The notes under the pieces: generated by a model
Databases searched by the model: none
Seen by the model: the letters and a program-made list of their open reading frames with translations, nothing else
What the model was told of the DNA's origin: nothing
Position numbers and translations under genes: made by a program
NCBI RefSeq assembly: GCF_029910235.1
Contig: NZ_CP112874.1
Location: 2,542,001-2,606,000, forward strand
Source of the DNA: Pseudanabaena galeata CCNP1313
GTDB taxonomy: Bacteria; Cyanobacteriota; Cyanobacteriia; Pseudanabaenales; Pseudanabaenaceae
DNA length: 64,000 nt
Direction of reading: 5' to 3'
In this document: piece by piece, positions 27,126 to 36,960 of the stretch
Layout: each line of letters opens with the position of its first letter
Numbering within the stretch: the stretch's first letter is position 1

Positions 27126-28895
27126 TTAAATATGGGTTTGTCCTGTTTGCAGATTCCATAAACCTGCATAAATTCCATTGTTTGCAACTAACTGATCATG
27201 GGTTCCAGTTTCTACCACTTTACCTTGATCCATGACATAGATGAGATCGGCATTGCGGATAGTCGATAGACGATGGGCGATCGCGATCGTGGTGCGATTT
27301 TTGGTAATCCGATCTAAAGACTTTTGGATCGCTGCTTCCGTTTCATTATCCACTGCCGAAGTTGCTTCATCGAGAATTAAAATCGGTGGATTGCGTAGCA
27401 CTGCACGGGCGATCGCAATGCGCTGTCTCTGACCTCCTGATAGCTTTTGACCACGCTCGCCGACGATCGTATCGTAACCCTTGGGCAAAATTTCGATAAA
27501 GTCATGGGCTTCAGCAATCTTGGCAGCTTCGACAATTTGATCCACGGTTGCATCAAAGGAGCCATAGGCAATGTTTTCTAGAACTGAGCCATGAAATAGA
27601 AACACATCTTGGCTCACCCAGCCCATACAAGAACGTAGCGATCGCAGTTCTAAGTCACGAATATCAATGCGATCGAGAAAGATATTCCCTGATTGAATTT
27701 CGTATAAACGCAGCAGCAGTTTTACTAAGGTACTTTTGCCCGAACCTGTTGCCCCGACGATGGCAGTAGTTTTATGGGCGGCGATTTCTAAGGATAGATT
27801 TTCTACAATTGGGAAGTTTGCGGCATAGCCAAAGGTAACATTTTTTAATTGAATATCGCCAGTGACTACGGAGTTTAGTACCTGTGAGCCTGAGTGAATT
27901 GCGATCGGGGTATCGAGCAAATCGAGAATGCGGTTAGTCGAAGCCATCGCTCTTTGATATTGATCGAGGGTTTCGCCTAAGCGCGTGAGCGGCCATAAAA
28001 GTCGCTGAATTAAATAAATCATTACGGAGTAATTACCCACCGACAGCCTATTTGCTTGCACTTCCAAGCCACCATAATAAAGAATCGCAATAAATCCCAT
28101 AAAGATCAGGATTCTGATCAAAGGAACAAATGCGGCACTGTAGGCGATCGCTTTGCGATTACTTTGACGATATTGATTACTTTCCTTCTCAATGCGTTTA
28201 CGTTCATAGGCTTCTGTGACAAAAGCCTTAATTGTCGTGATTCCGCCGATATTATTCGATAGTTGCCCGTTCAGTAGTCCCACTTTTTCGCGAACTTCTG
28301 CATATCGCGGCGCAAGGAATTTCTGAAACCAAATCGAACCCCATAAAATAAATGGCATTGGTGATAGCGCTAACCAAGCCACATTGGGCGTAATCACAAA
28401 AAATGCACCACCAATCAACAGAATCGTCGCCGAAACTTGAATTACTTCATTTGCGCCACCGTCAAGAAATCGTTCTAATTGATTAACATCATCACTCAAT
28501 ATCGACATCAATCCCCCCGAACTCCGCTCCTCAAAAAAGGCTAGCTCTAACTCTTGTAAATGCTGATAGGCATCAAGGCGCAAGTCATGCTGAATCGTCT
28601 GAGCAAGGTTACGCCACTGAAGCGCATAGGCATACTCAAAAATCGACTCCAAGCCCCAGATCACACCACTAATTGCCGAAAGTACTAGTAACTGCGCTGC
28701 TAATCCTTGCACCCCAAAGGGATTTGCCCAAAAGTTCTCTTTTTGCAGTACCAGATCGATCGCCGCACCAATCAGGACTGGCGGAGCCAAATCGAAGAAT
28801 TTATTTAAAATCGAGCAAGTTGTCGCCATCCAAATTTGTTGGCGATAAGTACGGGCATAGCGAGTCAGTCGGATAAACGGATGAACATTAGTCAT
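27126..28895 (-). CDS. ABC transporter, fused permease and ATPase (MsbA-like exporter)
   Basis: 589-residue half-transporter. The N-terminal half has about six membrane helices (from IWMATTCSILNKFFDLAPPVLIGAAIDLV, through IQVSATILLIGGAFFVI and LIRILIFMGFIAILYY). The C-terminal ATPase carries Walker A GATGSGKST, signature LSGGQRQR, Walker B ILILDEATSAVD, and the H-loop in IAHRLSTI. It acts as a homodimer in the plasma membrane. Lipid or drug export is typical for this family; the substrate is not evident. It is divergent from nothing close and convergent with the hybrid kinase. Confidence 0.93.
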   Translation of the reverse strand: MTNVHPFIRLTRYARTYRQQIWMATTCSILNKFFDLAPPVLIGAAIDLVLQKENFWANPFGVQGLAAQLLVLSAISGVIWGLESIFEYAYALQWRNLAQTIQHDLRLDAYQHLQELELAFFEERSSGGLMSILSDDVNQLERFLDGGANEVIQVSATILLIGGAFFVITPNVAWLALSPMPFILWGSIWFQKFLAPRYAEVREKVGLLNGQLSNNIGGITTIKAFVTEAYERKRIEKESNQYRQSNRKAIAYSAAFVPLIRILIFMGFIAILYYGGLEVQANRLSVGNYSVMIYLIQRLLWPLTRLGETLDQYQRAMASTNRILDLLDTPIAIHSGSQVLNSVVTGDIQLKNVTFGYAANFPIVENLSLEIAAHKTTAIVGATGSGKSTLVKLLLRLYEIQSGNIFLDRIDIRDLELRSLRSCMGWVSQDVFLFHGSVLENIAYGSFDATVDQIVEAAKIAEAHDFIEILPKGYDTIVGERGQKLSGGQRQRIAIARAVLRNPPILILDEATSAVDNETEAAIQKSLDRITKNRTTIAIAHRLSTIRNADLIYVMDQGKVVETGTHDQLVANNGIYAGLWNLQTGQTHI

Positions 28896-29012
28896 GGGAT
28901 GTAAATTAGTTGCACTGGGCTTACTTTTTAAGATAAGTGATTTTTAGTTAACCAAGTTCAAAATTCCTAAATTTTACTATCATGGCAAATCACCTCAAAT
29001 GAATCGTGATCG

Positions 29013-29235
29013 CTAATTTGCGGTATGTATTGGCATAGTTTCACATTCTTCAAACCATTGTTCCCATTTTGCTGACCAGTCAATTTCTGGTTGAATGGGA
29101 TTTTGGATGGCGTTGATAGCTGGTTCATGTTGCACATATAAGCCTAGTGCCTCGATAATCGCAACATTAAGGGGTTTACCTTTATTTTGGATGAGATTGC
29201 TAAAGTTCATCAGGTATTTCAATGGTAATTTGCAT
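29013..29235 (-). pseudogene. Frameshifted antitoxin-like gene
   Basis: ATG at 29233-29235 begins MQITIEIPDEL, a typical opening of small ribbon-helix-helix antitoxins, then hits TAG. In a neighbouring frame the expected continuation follows: SNLIQNKGKPLNVAIIEALGLYVQHEP...EIDWSAKWEQWFEECE, to a stop at 29013. A one-base shift near 29200-29215 therefore splits the gene. An internal ATG at 29222 could give a 69-residue product lacking the first strand. It sits just downstream of a PIN toxin gene, so it may be an old second antitoxin of this locus. Confidence 0.6.
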
Positions 29236-29250
29236 GTTTATGCACTCTAT

Positions 29251-29640
29251 TTATGGATATGGCAAGAGTTTTAGTTCTTGAATAAATCTGTAATCGCGTT
29301 GATTTTTAGTGGCGAGTGGATAATCCCAAACAATCGAAGTGGCTGCGATCAGGCTGTCAGCAATGAGCAATCCGTGACTCAAACGATAAAATTTTAGTAA
29401 CTCAACTGATCTGTCTGAAATATCTTGATCGATTTTGATGATAGAAAATTGTTGGAGAAAATTTTCGATCTTTCTTAAATCTGCTTTATTGGTGCAACCG
29501 ACAATGAGTTCCATTTGTGTAACTGCACTAATTGCTAGAATGCTAGTTGATTGTAAGTTTTGCAGATAATCAATTGCTTCACTTTTATTACGAGAAGTAT
29601 CAATCAAGATATCTGTATCAATAATAGTTAGATTTGTCAT
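29251..29640 (-). CDS. PIN-domain ribonuclease toxin (VapC-like)
   Basis: 129 residues. The acidic residues of a PIN active site are present: IIDTDILID at the N-terminus, the Glu in TQMELIVG, and the Asp in LLIADSLIAAT, with a further conserved region at the YPLATKNQRDY end. Such toxins cleave RNA, often initiator tRNA, when freed from their antitoxin. Its ATG lies 3 bp after the stop of the antitoxin-like gene (29644-29880), so the two form a classic antitoxin-first operon. Confident family call; the target is unknown. Confidence 0.9.
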   Translation of the reverse strand: MTNLTIIDTDILIDTSRNKSEAIDYLQNLQSTSILAISAVTQMELIVGCTNKADLRKIENFLQQFSIIKIDQDISDRSVELLKFYRLSHGLLIADSLIAATSIVWDYPLATKNQRDYRFIQELKLLPYP

Positions 29641-29643
29641 TGT

Positions 29644-29880
29644 CTACCACTCGCTATTCCGAATATTGCGTACCCATGTTGTGCTGTCATCCATGTCTTG
29701 ACGCTCTTGCCACATGCCTATAAAAGGATCATTTGCCCAATCAATTTCCATTTTTTGGGGTTTAGAGATCGCAGGGGCATATGTTTGTTGCAAGAAGGCG
29801 ATGAAGTTTAGGGCTTGGCGTTGTGCTTCGGGCGGAAGGCTCGCAAAGGTCTTGAGGAGTTCTTGTTGGGTAGCGATCAT
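29644..29880 (-). CDS. VapB/DUF2281-like antitoxin
   Basis: 78 residues beginning MIATQQELLKTFASLPPEAQRQALNFIAFLQ, the helical N-terminus (LPPEAQ..ALDFI.FL) common in cyanobacterial antitoxins paired with PIN toxins. The C-terminal tail (IDWANDPFIGMWQERQDMDDST) is acidic and aromatic, as expected of a toxin-wrapping segment, and resembles the tail of the frameshifted gene downstream. It is followed directly by the PIN gene and presumably autoregulates the pair. Confidence 0.85.
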   Translation of the reverse strand: MIATQQELLKTFASLPPEAQRQALNFIAFLQQTYAPAISKPQKMEIDWANDPFIGMWQERQDMDDSTTWVRNIRNSEW

Positions 29881-29909
29881 AAATTTAACCTCCTATTTTT
29901 TACAGATTA

Positions 29910-32783
29910 CTACTTAGCACGGGGATAATCCGCTAATACTTGCTTGAGATATTTGCCAGTATAGGATTTTTTGACCTTGGCGACCTGTTCGGGCGTACCC
30001 TCAGCGACAATCTCACCACCGCGATCGCCTCCCTCTGGGCCCAAATCAATCACCCAATCAGCACAACGAATCACATCGAGATTATGCTCAATCGTAATGA
30101 TGCTATTGCCTTTATCGACAAGGCGTTGCATTACATCTAATAATTTATGCACATCGTAAAAACTTAAACCTGTGGTCGGTTCATCGATGAGATAGAGAGT
30201 CTTACCTGTAGCTCGACGCGCTAGTTCTGTGGCTAGCTTGACCCGTTGGGCTTCACCACCTGAGAGAGTAGGAGCAGACTGACCAAGACGGACATAGCCT
30301 AAACCCACATCCACCAGCATCCCTAATTTGGCATGTGCCGAAGGAATATTCTCAAAGAAATGCATCGCTTCTTCGATGGTCATATCTAACACATCAGCGA
30401 TCGTCTTCTCTTTGTACTTCACCTGTAGAGTTTCGCGGTTATATCTTGCACCTTTACAGACATCGCATTGCACATAGACATCGGGTAGAAAGTTCATGGA
30501 AATGATATTCACACCTTGCCCAGAGCAAGCTTCACAACGTCCACCCTTGACATTAAAAGAGAATTGCCCTGCTTTATAACCTCTCGTTTTCGCCGCAGTC
30601 GTCAAAGCAAAGGTCTCGCGGATGACATCAAATAAACCTGTATAAGTCGCAGGATTGGAACGAGGTGTGCGTCCGATGGGCGATTGATCGATGACGATGA
30701 ACTTATCGAGATGCTTCAGTCCCTTTACTTCATCAATACCTTTGGGAACTGGTACTTTGCGCGAAAAATTATGTTCAAGGGAATGGTGGAGTAAATCATT
30801 AATCAAGGTGGATTTACCTGAGCCTGATACACCTGTAATACAAACCAGTTTTCCTAGGGGAATCTGGACATTAATATGCTTGAGATTATTGAGATAGGCG
30901 TTACAGATTTCAAGATACTTGCCATTACCTTCTCGTCGCTCGGCGGGTGTATGAATTTGTTTTTGTTTAGATAGATAAGCACCTGTGAGCGATTCAGGAT
31001 TTTCTTCAATTTCTTTAACACTACCCTGCGCCACGATCTTACCGCCATGCACTCCCGCTCCTGGCCCAATGTCTACGAGATAGTCAGCAGCACGGATTGT
31101 TTCTTCGTCATGTTCGACCACGATTAAGGTATTCCCAAGATCGCGAAGTTTGGTTAATGTCGCAAGCAGCCGCGAGTTATCACGTTGATGCAGTCCAATA
31201 CTCGGCTCATCCAATACATAGAGAACACCTGTCAAGCCTGAACCAATCTGGGTAGCAAGGCGGATGCGTTGGGCTTCACCACCAGAGAGGGACATCGTAG
31301 AACGATCGAGGGTCAGATAATCTAAACCCACATCTAAAAGGAATTGCAGTCTTGCTTCGATTTCTTGTAATACCCGATCGCCTATTTGGCGAGTTCGCGC
31401 ATCAAGGTCGAGATTTTTGAGGCGATCGCGACAAGTCCCAATCGGCACTGACACAAAATCGTTAATGTTATAACCACCAATCCGAACTGCGAGAGATTCG
31501 GGTTTCAGTCTTGTTCCGTCACAGGTTGAGCAAGACTCTTCAATTAGATAGTTTTCGAGTTTCTGCCTTTGTGATTCTCCTGCTTCTTTGTATTGCTGTT
31601 CGAGAATAGCGATCGCCCCTTCATAGCGCTTGTAATATCCCTCACTGCGATCGCGATAGAGCGAGTCTGGCTTAATTAAAATTTTCTCAGTAGTGCCATG
31701 CAGAATAATATCTATCTGAGCCTGAGATAGCTTTTCCCAAGGTGTGGTAATCTCAAAGCCAGCATATTCGCCCACACTAGATAGAAGCGAAATATAGTAG
31801 GTATGGGTTTTGTCCGCCCAAGGAGCGATCGCTGCATAAACAGGTAAAGACTGATCAGGAACTAACAACTCAGGATTAAAGGTCTTAATACTTCCCAATC
31901 CATGACAGGCTGGACAAGCGCCATAGGGAGAGTTAAACGAGAACATACGTGGCGATAGCTCTTCCATGACTGCGCCATGTTCAGGACAGGCAAAATTTTC
32001 TGAGAAAGTTAGAATATTATTCTTGCTCCCCTCTCCCTCTGGGAGAGGGGCTGGGGGTGAGGGCAAAATCTCAACCATTGCAATCCCTTCGGCACGTTTT
32101 AAACAAGTTGCGAGGGAATCAGTCAAACGTTCTTGAATATCATTTTTGCGAACCAGACGATCAACCACAATTTCAATATCATGGAGTTTGTTCTTATCCA
32201 GTTCAATATTGTCGCTCAGTTCACGTACTTCTCCATCCACCCGCACCCTTGCAAAACCTTCACTCGCTAAGCTTGACAATAATTTCTTATGAGTTCCCTT
32301 TTTGCCACGAATTACAGGCGCTAGTAATTGAAACTTGGTGCGATCGCTAAGTTCCATAATCGAGTCCACCATCCGATCAATCGTCTGCGGCGCAATATTG
32401 CGATCGCAGATCGGGCAATGGGGCGAACCTGCACGACCAAATAACAATCGCAAATAATCATAAATCTCGGTGACCGTGCCAACGGTTGAGCGCGGATTAT
32501 GGGAAGTTGATTTTTGGTCAATGGAAATTGCGGGACTCAAGCCCTCAATGTAGTCCACATCAGGCTTATCGACTTGTCCCAAAAATTGACGGGCATAGGC
32601 ACTTAAGGACTCAACATAACGGCGTTGACCCTCAGCGAAAATCGTGTCAAAGGCTAGGGATGATTTACCAGAGCCAGACACACCTGTAAACACGATCAGG
32701 CGATCGCGGGGAATTGTGAGATCAACATTCTTGAGATTGTGCTGTCTAGCACCCCTGACATGAATATGAGTATGGTCTGGCAT
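29910..32783 (-). CDS. uvrA: Excinuclease ABC subunit A
   Basis: 957-residue damage-recognition ATPase of nucleotide-excision repair; it works as a dimer with UvrB in the cytosol. Both ABC ATPase halves are complete: Walker [17 protein letters not shown] and [15 protein letters not shown]; signatures [15 protein letters not shown] and [15 protein letters not shown]; Walker [14 protein letters not shown] and [13 protein letters not shown]. Zinc-binding cysteine clusters [15 protein letters not shown] and [14 protein letters not shown] are present. Around residues 240-254 a palindromic repeat encodes an extra [15 protein letters not shown] peptide between conserved strands, ahead of [11 protein letters not shown]. 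No frame disruption results, so the protein is probably functional. Confidence 0.96.
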   Translation of the reverse strand: MPDHTHIHVRGARQHNLKNVDLTIPRDRLIVFTGVSGSGKSSLAFDTIFAEGQRRYVESLSAYARQFLGQVDKPDVDYIEGLSPAISIDQKSTSHNPRSTVGTVTEIYDYLRLLFGRAGSPHCPICDRNIAPQTIDRMVDSIMELSDRTKFQLLAPVIRGKKGTHKKLLSSLASEGFARVRVDGEVRELSDNIELDKNKLHDIEIVVDRLVRKNDIQERLTDSLATCLKRAEGIAMVEILPSPPAPLPEGEGSKNNILTFSENFACPEHGAVMEELSPRMFSFNSPYGACPACHGLGSIKTFNPELLVPDQSLPVYAAIAPWADKTHTYYISLLSSVGEYAGFEITTPWEKLSQAQIDIILHGTTEKILIKPDSLYRDRSEGYYKRYEGAIAILEQQYKEAGESQRQKLENYLIEESCSTCDGTRLKPESLAVRIGGYNINDFVSVPIGTCRDRLKNLDLDARTRQIGDRVLQEIEARLQFLLDVGLDYLTLDRSTMSLSGGEAQRIRLATQIGSGLTGVLYVLDEPSIGLHQRDNSRLLATLTKLRDLGNTLIVVEHDEETIRAADYLVDIGPGAGVHGGKIVAQGSVKEIEENPESLTGAYLSKQKQIHTPAERREGNGKYLEICNAYLNNLKHINVQIPLGKLVCITGVSGSGKSTLINDLLHHSLEHNFSRKVPVPKGIDEVKGLKHLDKFIVIDQSPIGRTPRSNPATYTGLFDVIRETFALTTAAKTRGYKAGQFSFNVKGGRCEACSGQGVNIISMNFLPDVYVQCDVCKGARYNRETLQVKYKEKTIADVLDMTIEEAMHFFENIPSAHAKLGMLVDVGLGYVRLGQSAPTLSGGEAQRVKLATELARRATGKTLYLIDEPTTGLSFYDVHKLLDVMQRLVDKGNSIITIEHNLDVIRCADWVIDLGPEGGDRGGEIVAEGTPEQVAKVKKSYTGKYLKQVLADYPRAK
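32022..32063. repeat. Palindromic repeat inserted in frame in uvrA
   Basis: CTTGCTCCCCTCTCCCTCTGGGAGAGGGGCTGGGGGTGAGGG-type block (half of the family seen at 1624-1745 and 20536-20670). It is read through as a Pro/Glu/Gly-rich peptide in UvrA. Confidence 0.85.
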
Positions 32784-32954
32784 TCGATCGCAGTTATGCT
32801 TTAGCTAGCGTAAAGATTTGTTACTAGTGTAGGCGATCGCAGCAATTTTTGTGGTTTCAACTAGTGAAATAATCATGAGGTATGGATTGAGATATAATTC
32901 AGATGGCTGACTATAGAGTTTAGCGCCATCACCGACCCCTAAGAGAACCTGAGC

Positions 32955-35900
32955 ATGACAGATGTGCAGAAGACAAACAAACCTCTATTTTCGCAGCATT
33001 ACTTGGATCACAGAATTCAAGAATGTTCTGAATGGCAGCTTGATGTAGGGGGTAAGTTTGAGTCGCTGCAAAAACTTTATTTGTCTAAAAAGGATTTGTT
33101 GCCAAAACTAAGTGAAGCCCAGACAGAAGCAGAATTTATTAAGCCTGTCTTGGATATCTTGGGATTTAGTAATATTCCTCAAGTAACAACCCATGGGAAG
33201 GGAAGGGCTGAGCGTCCAGATTATGCACTGTTTACTAGTGAAAGCGATCGCAATGATGCTTATCCATTGCAAGGTAATGAGATGGCTTTTTATGCGCGGG
33301 TGAGTGCGATCGCTGAGGCTAAGTATTGGGAACGCGCACTTAGTAAAGCTTCGGCAAATGATCAACGCGATATTTATAAAAATGCCAATCCATCCTTTCA
33401 GATTACGAATTATTTAGTGGGAACTGGGGTTGATTGGGGGATTTTGACAAATGGTCGTGAGTGGCGGCTCTATTATCGATTAGCTTCTTCGACTGCGACG
33501 GAGTTCTATCAAGTGGACTTGGTGGAATTGTTGGAATCGCGAGATGAGGATAAATTTGAAAAGTTTAAATATTTTTGGTTGTTCTTTTGTGGAGATAGTT
33601 TTGTTAAAGATCCACAGGGGCGTAATTTTTTAGAACGAGTACGCGAAGGGAGTAATACCTATGCAACGCAGGTGGGTAAAGAGTTAAAGGCGTTGGTGTT
33701 TGAGCAAGTATTCCCAAGTGTGGCAGGTGGTTTTGCGGCAAATGCTTTCCGATTGCAACATCAAGTAACATCCGAAGAGATTTATGAAGCAACTTTATCA
33801 TTTCTCTACAAGCTTCTATTTTTACTCTATGCTGAGGCGAGAAATTTACTGCCAATTAATAGCGATTATCGAGATTATAGTCTAATTGAGATGTCGAAAG
33901 AAATAGCACAAGGAATAGGTAATCAGAAGAAATTTAGTCAAACAGGAACAGGACTATATGATCGATTGCTAAGCTTATTTCAAATTATTGATCGTGGCGA
34001 TCCAAGTTTGGATGTACCGCGTTATAACGGTGGACTATTTCACTTTGACTTTAATCAGTCTGACGATCAGGTTAATTATCCTGCCAACCATTTTCTATTT
34101 AGATTTAAGCTTTCTGATGCAATTCTAGCGCCAGCTTTAGATAAATTAGCCAGATTTGAAGGACTTCCAATCGACTATAGCTTTTTAGGTGTGCGTCAAT
34201 TAGGTTCTATCTATGAGGGATTGTTAGAATATCGCGTGGTAATTGACAATGCTGAAAAGGGAGAAGTGCATTTAGAAAATGATAAAGGCGAACGTAAGTC
34301 TACGGGTTCCTATTACACCCCCGATTATATTGTCAAATACATTGTCAGTCATACTTTGAAGCCAATATTAGAAAAGCGATCGCAAAGATTTTCTGAGCTA
34401 ATGACAGAAATTAGCCAGTTAAATCAACAGTTGCAAGATAAACGTTTAGGCGTACAAAGTCGCAATGGAATTCAAAAGGATTTACAACGCTTAGGACGTG
34501 AAGCTCAAACGACATTACTAGATATTAAAGTATGTGATCCATCGATGGGAAGTGGTCACTTCTTAGTCGAATCTGTGGATTATTTAACCGATGAATTGAT
34601 TTTGATTTTGAATCAATATCCTGAGCATAATCCGATTTTAGAAATGCTAAATCAGACCCGTGAAAGCATTTTAGAAAATTTAGCAAAACAAGGAATTAGG
34701 ATTAGTCCAGATCGGTTAGAGCCAACTCAACTTTTACAACGTGTGGTGATGAAGCGTTGTATTTATGGTGTGGATTTAAACTTGATGGCAGTGGAATTAG
34801 CAAAGGTAAGTTTGTGGTTGCATTCCTTTACCGTTGGCGCTCCGCTTAGCTTCCTTGATCACCATTTACGCTGTGGTAATTCGCTAATTGGTACAACTGT
34901 AAAGGAAGCTGAAGCCAGTATGATACAAGAGTCAACGGGACAGTTTAATTTGCTTGCTGGTCCATTTGTAGGATTGCTCCGCGCCGCCGAAATTATGCGT
35001 GGGGTGAGTATTCTCAGTGATGCCACCTTTGCTGAGTTAGAACAAAGCGAAAAGCTATTTCGCCAATTCGATCAAGCGGCTAAACCCTATAAAAAATTGC
35101 TAGACATCTATGTATCAAAATCTTTTGGATTAAAACGTGCCGATCATTTCTTACGTGTTTTTGGAACAAATGCGATCGCGGCTGATGTCACAAAAATGAA
35201 TAAAGCTGATGCGGCTGTATATAAAAATGCTCAAAAACTCAGTGAAGAAAAACACTTCTTTCATTGGGATCTCGAATTTCCAGAAGTATTTATAGATCTA
35301 GAAAATGCCCGTTGGGATAACAATGCAGGTTTTGACGCAGTAATCGGTAATCCTCCGTATGAGGAATTATCTGAAGAAGAGAGGAGTAGTGTAGCTAATG
35401 AAATAGTCTATTTCCAATCAGCAGTCAGATTTAATCACGCGCTAGGTAATCGCATCAATATCTATCGACTGTTTATTGTGCAAGGTATTAGCATCCTCAA
35501 ATCAAACGGGAAGCATGGCTTTATTGTACCCTTATCTCTCTTAGCTGATCAATTTACATTAAGTTTAAGGAAGTATTTACTCGAAAATTTTGAGCTAAAC
35601 ACTATCGAACAATTTCCTCAAAAAGATGATCGACATAACAGAATATTTTTTGAGGCAAAGCTATCAACTTGCATTTATATACTCTCCAAAAAACTACCTA
35701 ACAGAGAGCATCAAGTTTATGTTCGCACTCATCTAGGAAAAGATATTTTAGATGACTCAGCTTATTACAAAACATTGCAAAATGATTTTATGAAATTTGA
35801 TTCACATAATCTTTCGATTCCTGGATTAGATAAACGCTCTTGGAATCTTACCTTGCGTTTAGCAACTGACGAGATATTTATCAGATTAGGAGATTTCATC

Positions 35901-36935
35901 TCAGCTTCCCCTGGTGAACTAATGATAAATATTTCATTTAAACCATACTTGAGTGATAGTATTTCTGGAGAGGAGGCAATTCGAGGTTCCCATATTGCAA
36001 GGTATGCAGTTGTCGAACCAAAACAAGGAGAAGCAATCTTTTTTAATCGTGATTTATATTTGTCAGAACATGCCAATAGTAAAAAAGCTCTAGCTCATCA
36101 ACAAATGAGAGTCGTTTATCAGCGCTATGCGGCTATAGATAATTATCGAAGATTGATTGCAACAATACTTCCTGAAAACTATTTTTGTTCTCATACAACT
36201 GGATATATATCAGAGATTAAAGATTATAGTTTGGGTTTTATATCTACCCTACTTAATTCAACTTTTCTTGATTGGAGATTTAATCTAACCAGCACTAATA
36301 ATAATGTTAATGGTTACGAGATCGAATCTTTACCAGTTCCAAAGATAAATTTTACTACTCCACTCGATCGCCGTGAGCAGTCATTACAAAATGCGATCGC
36401 CCTTTACCATCAATACCAGAGCGATCGCCAAATTGAACCGCTTTTAAACCAAGTCAACCATCATCTTAGTCAAGAGCAAGAAGAAGCAGATGTGATCCAT
36501 GACTTGCTTGCTTATCTAGCCGAGCAAATGATCGAACTCAATAAGCAAAAACAAACTGAAATTAAAAGTTTTCTAAAATGGCTAGAGCGCTTTATCGGAT
36601 GCGAAATTGATACACTTACCAATAAATCTAAAATTCAAAACTATCTAGGTGACTATTACAAAAATGAGTCAAGTCTTAGTTTTGATGACCTAATCGAAGT
36701 TCTCAAGAAAAACAAAAAGAAAATTAAAATTGATCCAGTCTCCCGCAAAGAACAACAATCGCTAGAAAAAGAATATCAAGATAGCATGAATACTCTTTTA
36801 CCTATCAAAGAAAAACTAACAAACTGTGACAAACTGATTGATGCGATCGTTTATCGGTTGTATGGTTTGACAGAAGAAGAAATAGCGATCGTGGAGGGAA
36901 TAACAAATACCAATTCAAGGATGAGACAACCATAA
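32955..36935 (+). CDS. Type IIG restriction-modification enzyme (nuclease and N6-adenine methyltransferase in one chain)
   Basis: 1326 residues. The N-terminal nuclease part has a PD-(D/E)XK pattern: ERPDYALF with Asp89, then IAEAKYW with Glu121 and Lys123. A helical linker follows. The gamma-type adenine methyltransferase has motif I DPSMGSGHFLVES near residue 525 and motif IV VIGNPPYEE near 798, preceded by YYTPDYIVKYIV as in Eco57I-like enzymes. The C-terminal third should be the target-recognition and helical region. No separate specificity, methylase or helicase gene is adjacent, consistent with a self-contained type IIG/IIL enzyme. ATG start. It converges with the next gene 25 bp away. 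Confidence 0.9.
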   Translation: MTDVQKTNKPLFSQHYLDHRIQECSEWQLDVGGKFESLQKLYLSKKDLLPKLSEAQTEAEFIKPVLDILGFSNIPQVTTHGKGRAERPDYALFTSESDRNDAYPLQGNEMAFYARVSAIAEAKYWERALSKASANDQRDIYKNANPSFQITNYLVGTGVDWGILTNGREWRLYYRLASSTATEFYQVDLVELLESRDEDKFEKFKYFWLFFCGDSFVKDPQGRNFLERVREGSNTYATQVGKELKALVFEQVFPSVAGGFAANAFRLQHQVTSEEIYEATLSFLYKLLFLLYAEARNLLPINSDYRDYSLIEMSKEIAQGIGNQKKFSQTGTGLYDRLLSLFQIIDRGDPSLDVPRYNGGLFHFDFNQSDDQVNYPANHFLFRFKLSDAILAPALDKLARFEGLPIDYSFLGVRQLGSIYEGLLEYRVVIDNAEKGEVHLENDKGERKSTGSYYTPDYIVKYIVSHTLKPILEKRSQRFSELMTEISQLNQQLQDKRLGVQSRNGIQKDLQRLGREAQTTLLDIKVCDPSMGSGHFLVESVDYLTDELILILNQYPEHNPILEMLNQTRESILENLAKQGIRISPDRLEPTQLLQRVVMKRCIYGVDLNLMAVELAKVSLWLHSFTVGAPLSFLDHHLRCGNSLIGTTVKEAEASMIQESTGQFNLLAGPFVGLLRAAEIMRGVSILSDATFAELEQSEKLFRQFDQAAKPYKKLLDIYVSKSFGLKRADHFLRVFGTNAIAADVTKMNKADAAVYKNAQKLSEEKHFFHWDLEFPEVFIDLENARWDNNAGFDAVIGNPPYEELSEEERSSVANEIVYFQSAVRFNHALGNRINIYRLFIVQGISILKSNGKHGFIVPLSLLADQFTLSLRKYLLENFELNTIEQFPQKDDRHNRIFFEAKLSTCIYILSKKLPNREHQVYVRTHLGKDILDDSAYYKTLQNDFMKFDSHNLSIPGLDKRSWNLTLRLATDEIFIRLGDFISASPGELMINISFKPYLSDSISGEEAIRGSHIARYAVVEPKQGEAIFFNRDLYLSEHANSKKALAHQQMRVVYQRYAAIDNYRRLIATILPENYFCSHTTGYISEIKDYSLGFISTLLNSTFLDWRFNLTSTNNNVNGYEIESLPVPKINFTTPLDRREQSLQNAIALYHQYQSDRQIEPLLNQVNHHLSQEQEEADVIHDLLAYLAEQMIELNKQKQTEIKSFLKWLERFIGCEIDTLTNKSKIQNYLGDYYKNESSLSFDDLIEVLKKNKKKIKIDPVSRKEQQSLEKEYQDSMNTLLPIKEKLTNCDKLIDAIVYRLYGLTEEEIAIVEGITNTNSRMRQP

Positions 36936-36960
36936 TTTTTAGGCTTAAGAGGATTGGTAA

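Noticed and set aside
32955-36935. BREX or phage-growth-limitation methylase
   Set aside because: None of the partner genes is adjacent and the N-terminus has its own nuclease motif, so a self-contained type IIG enzyme fits better.
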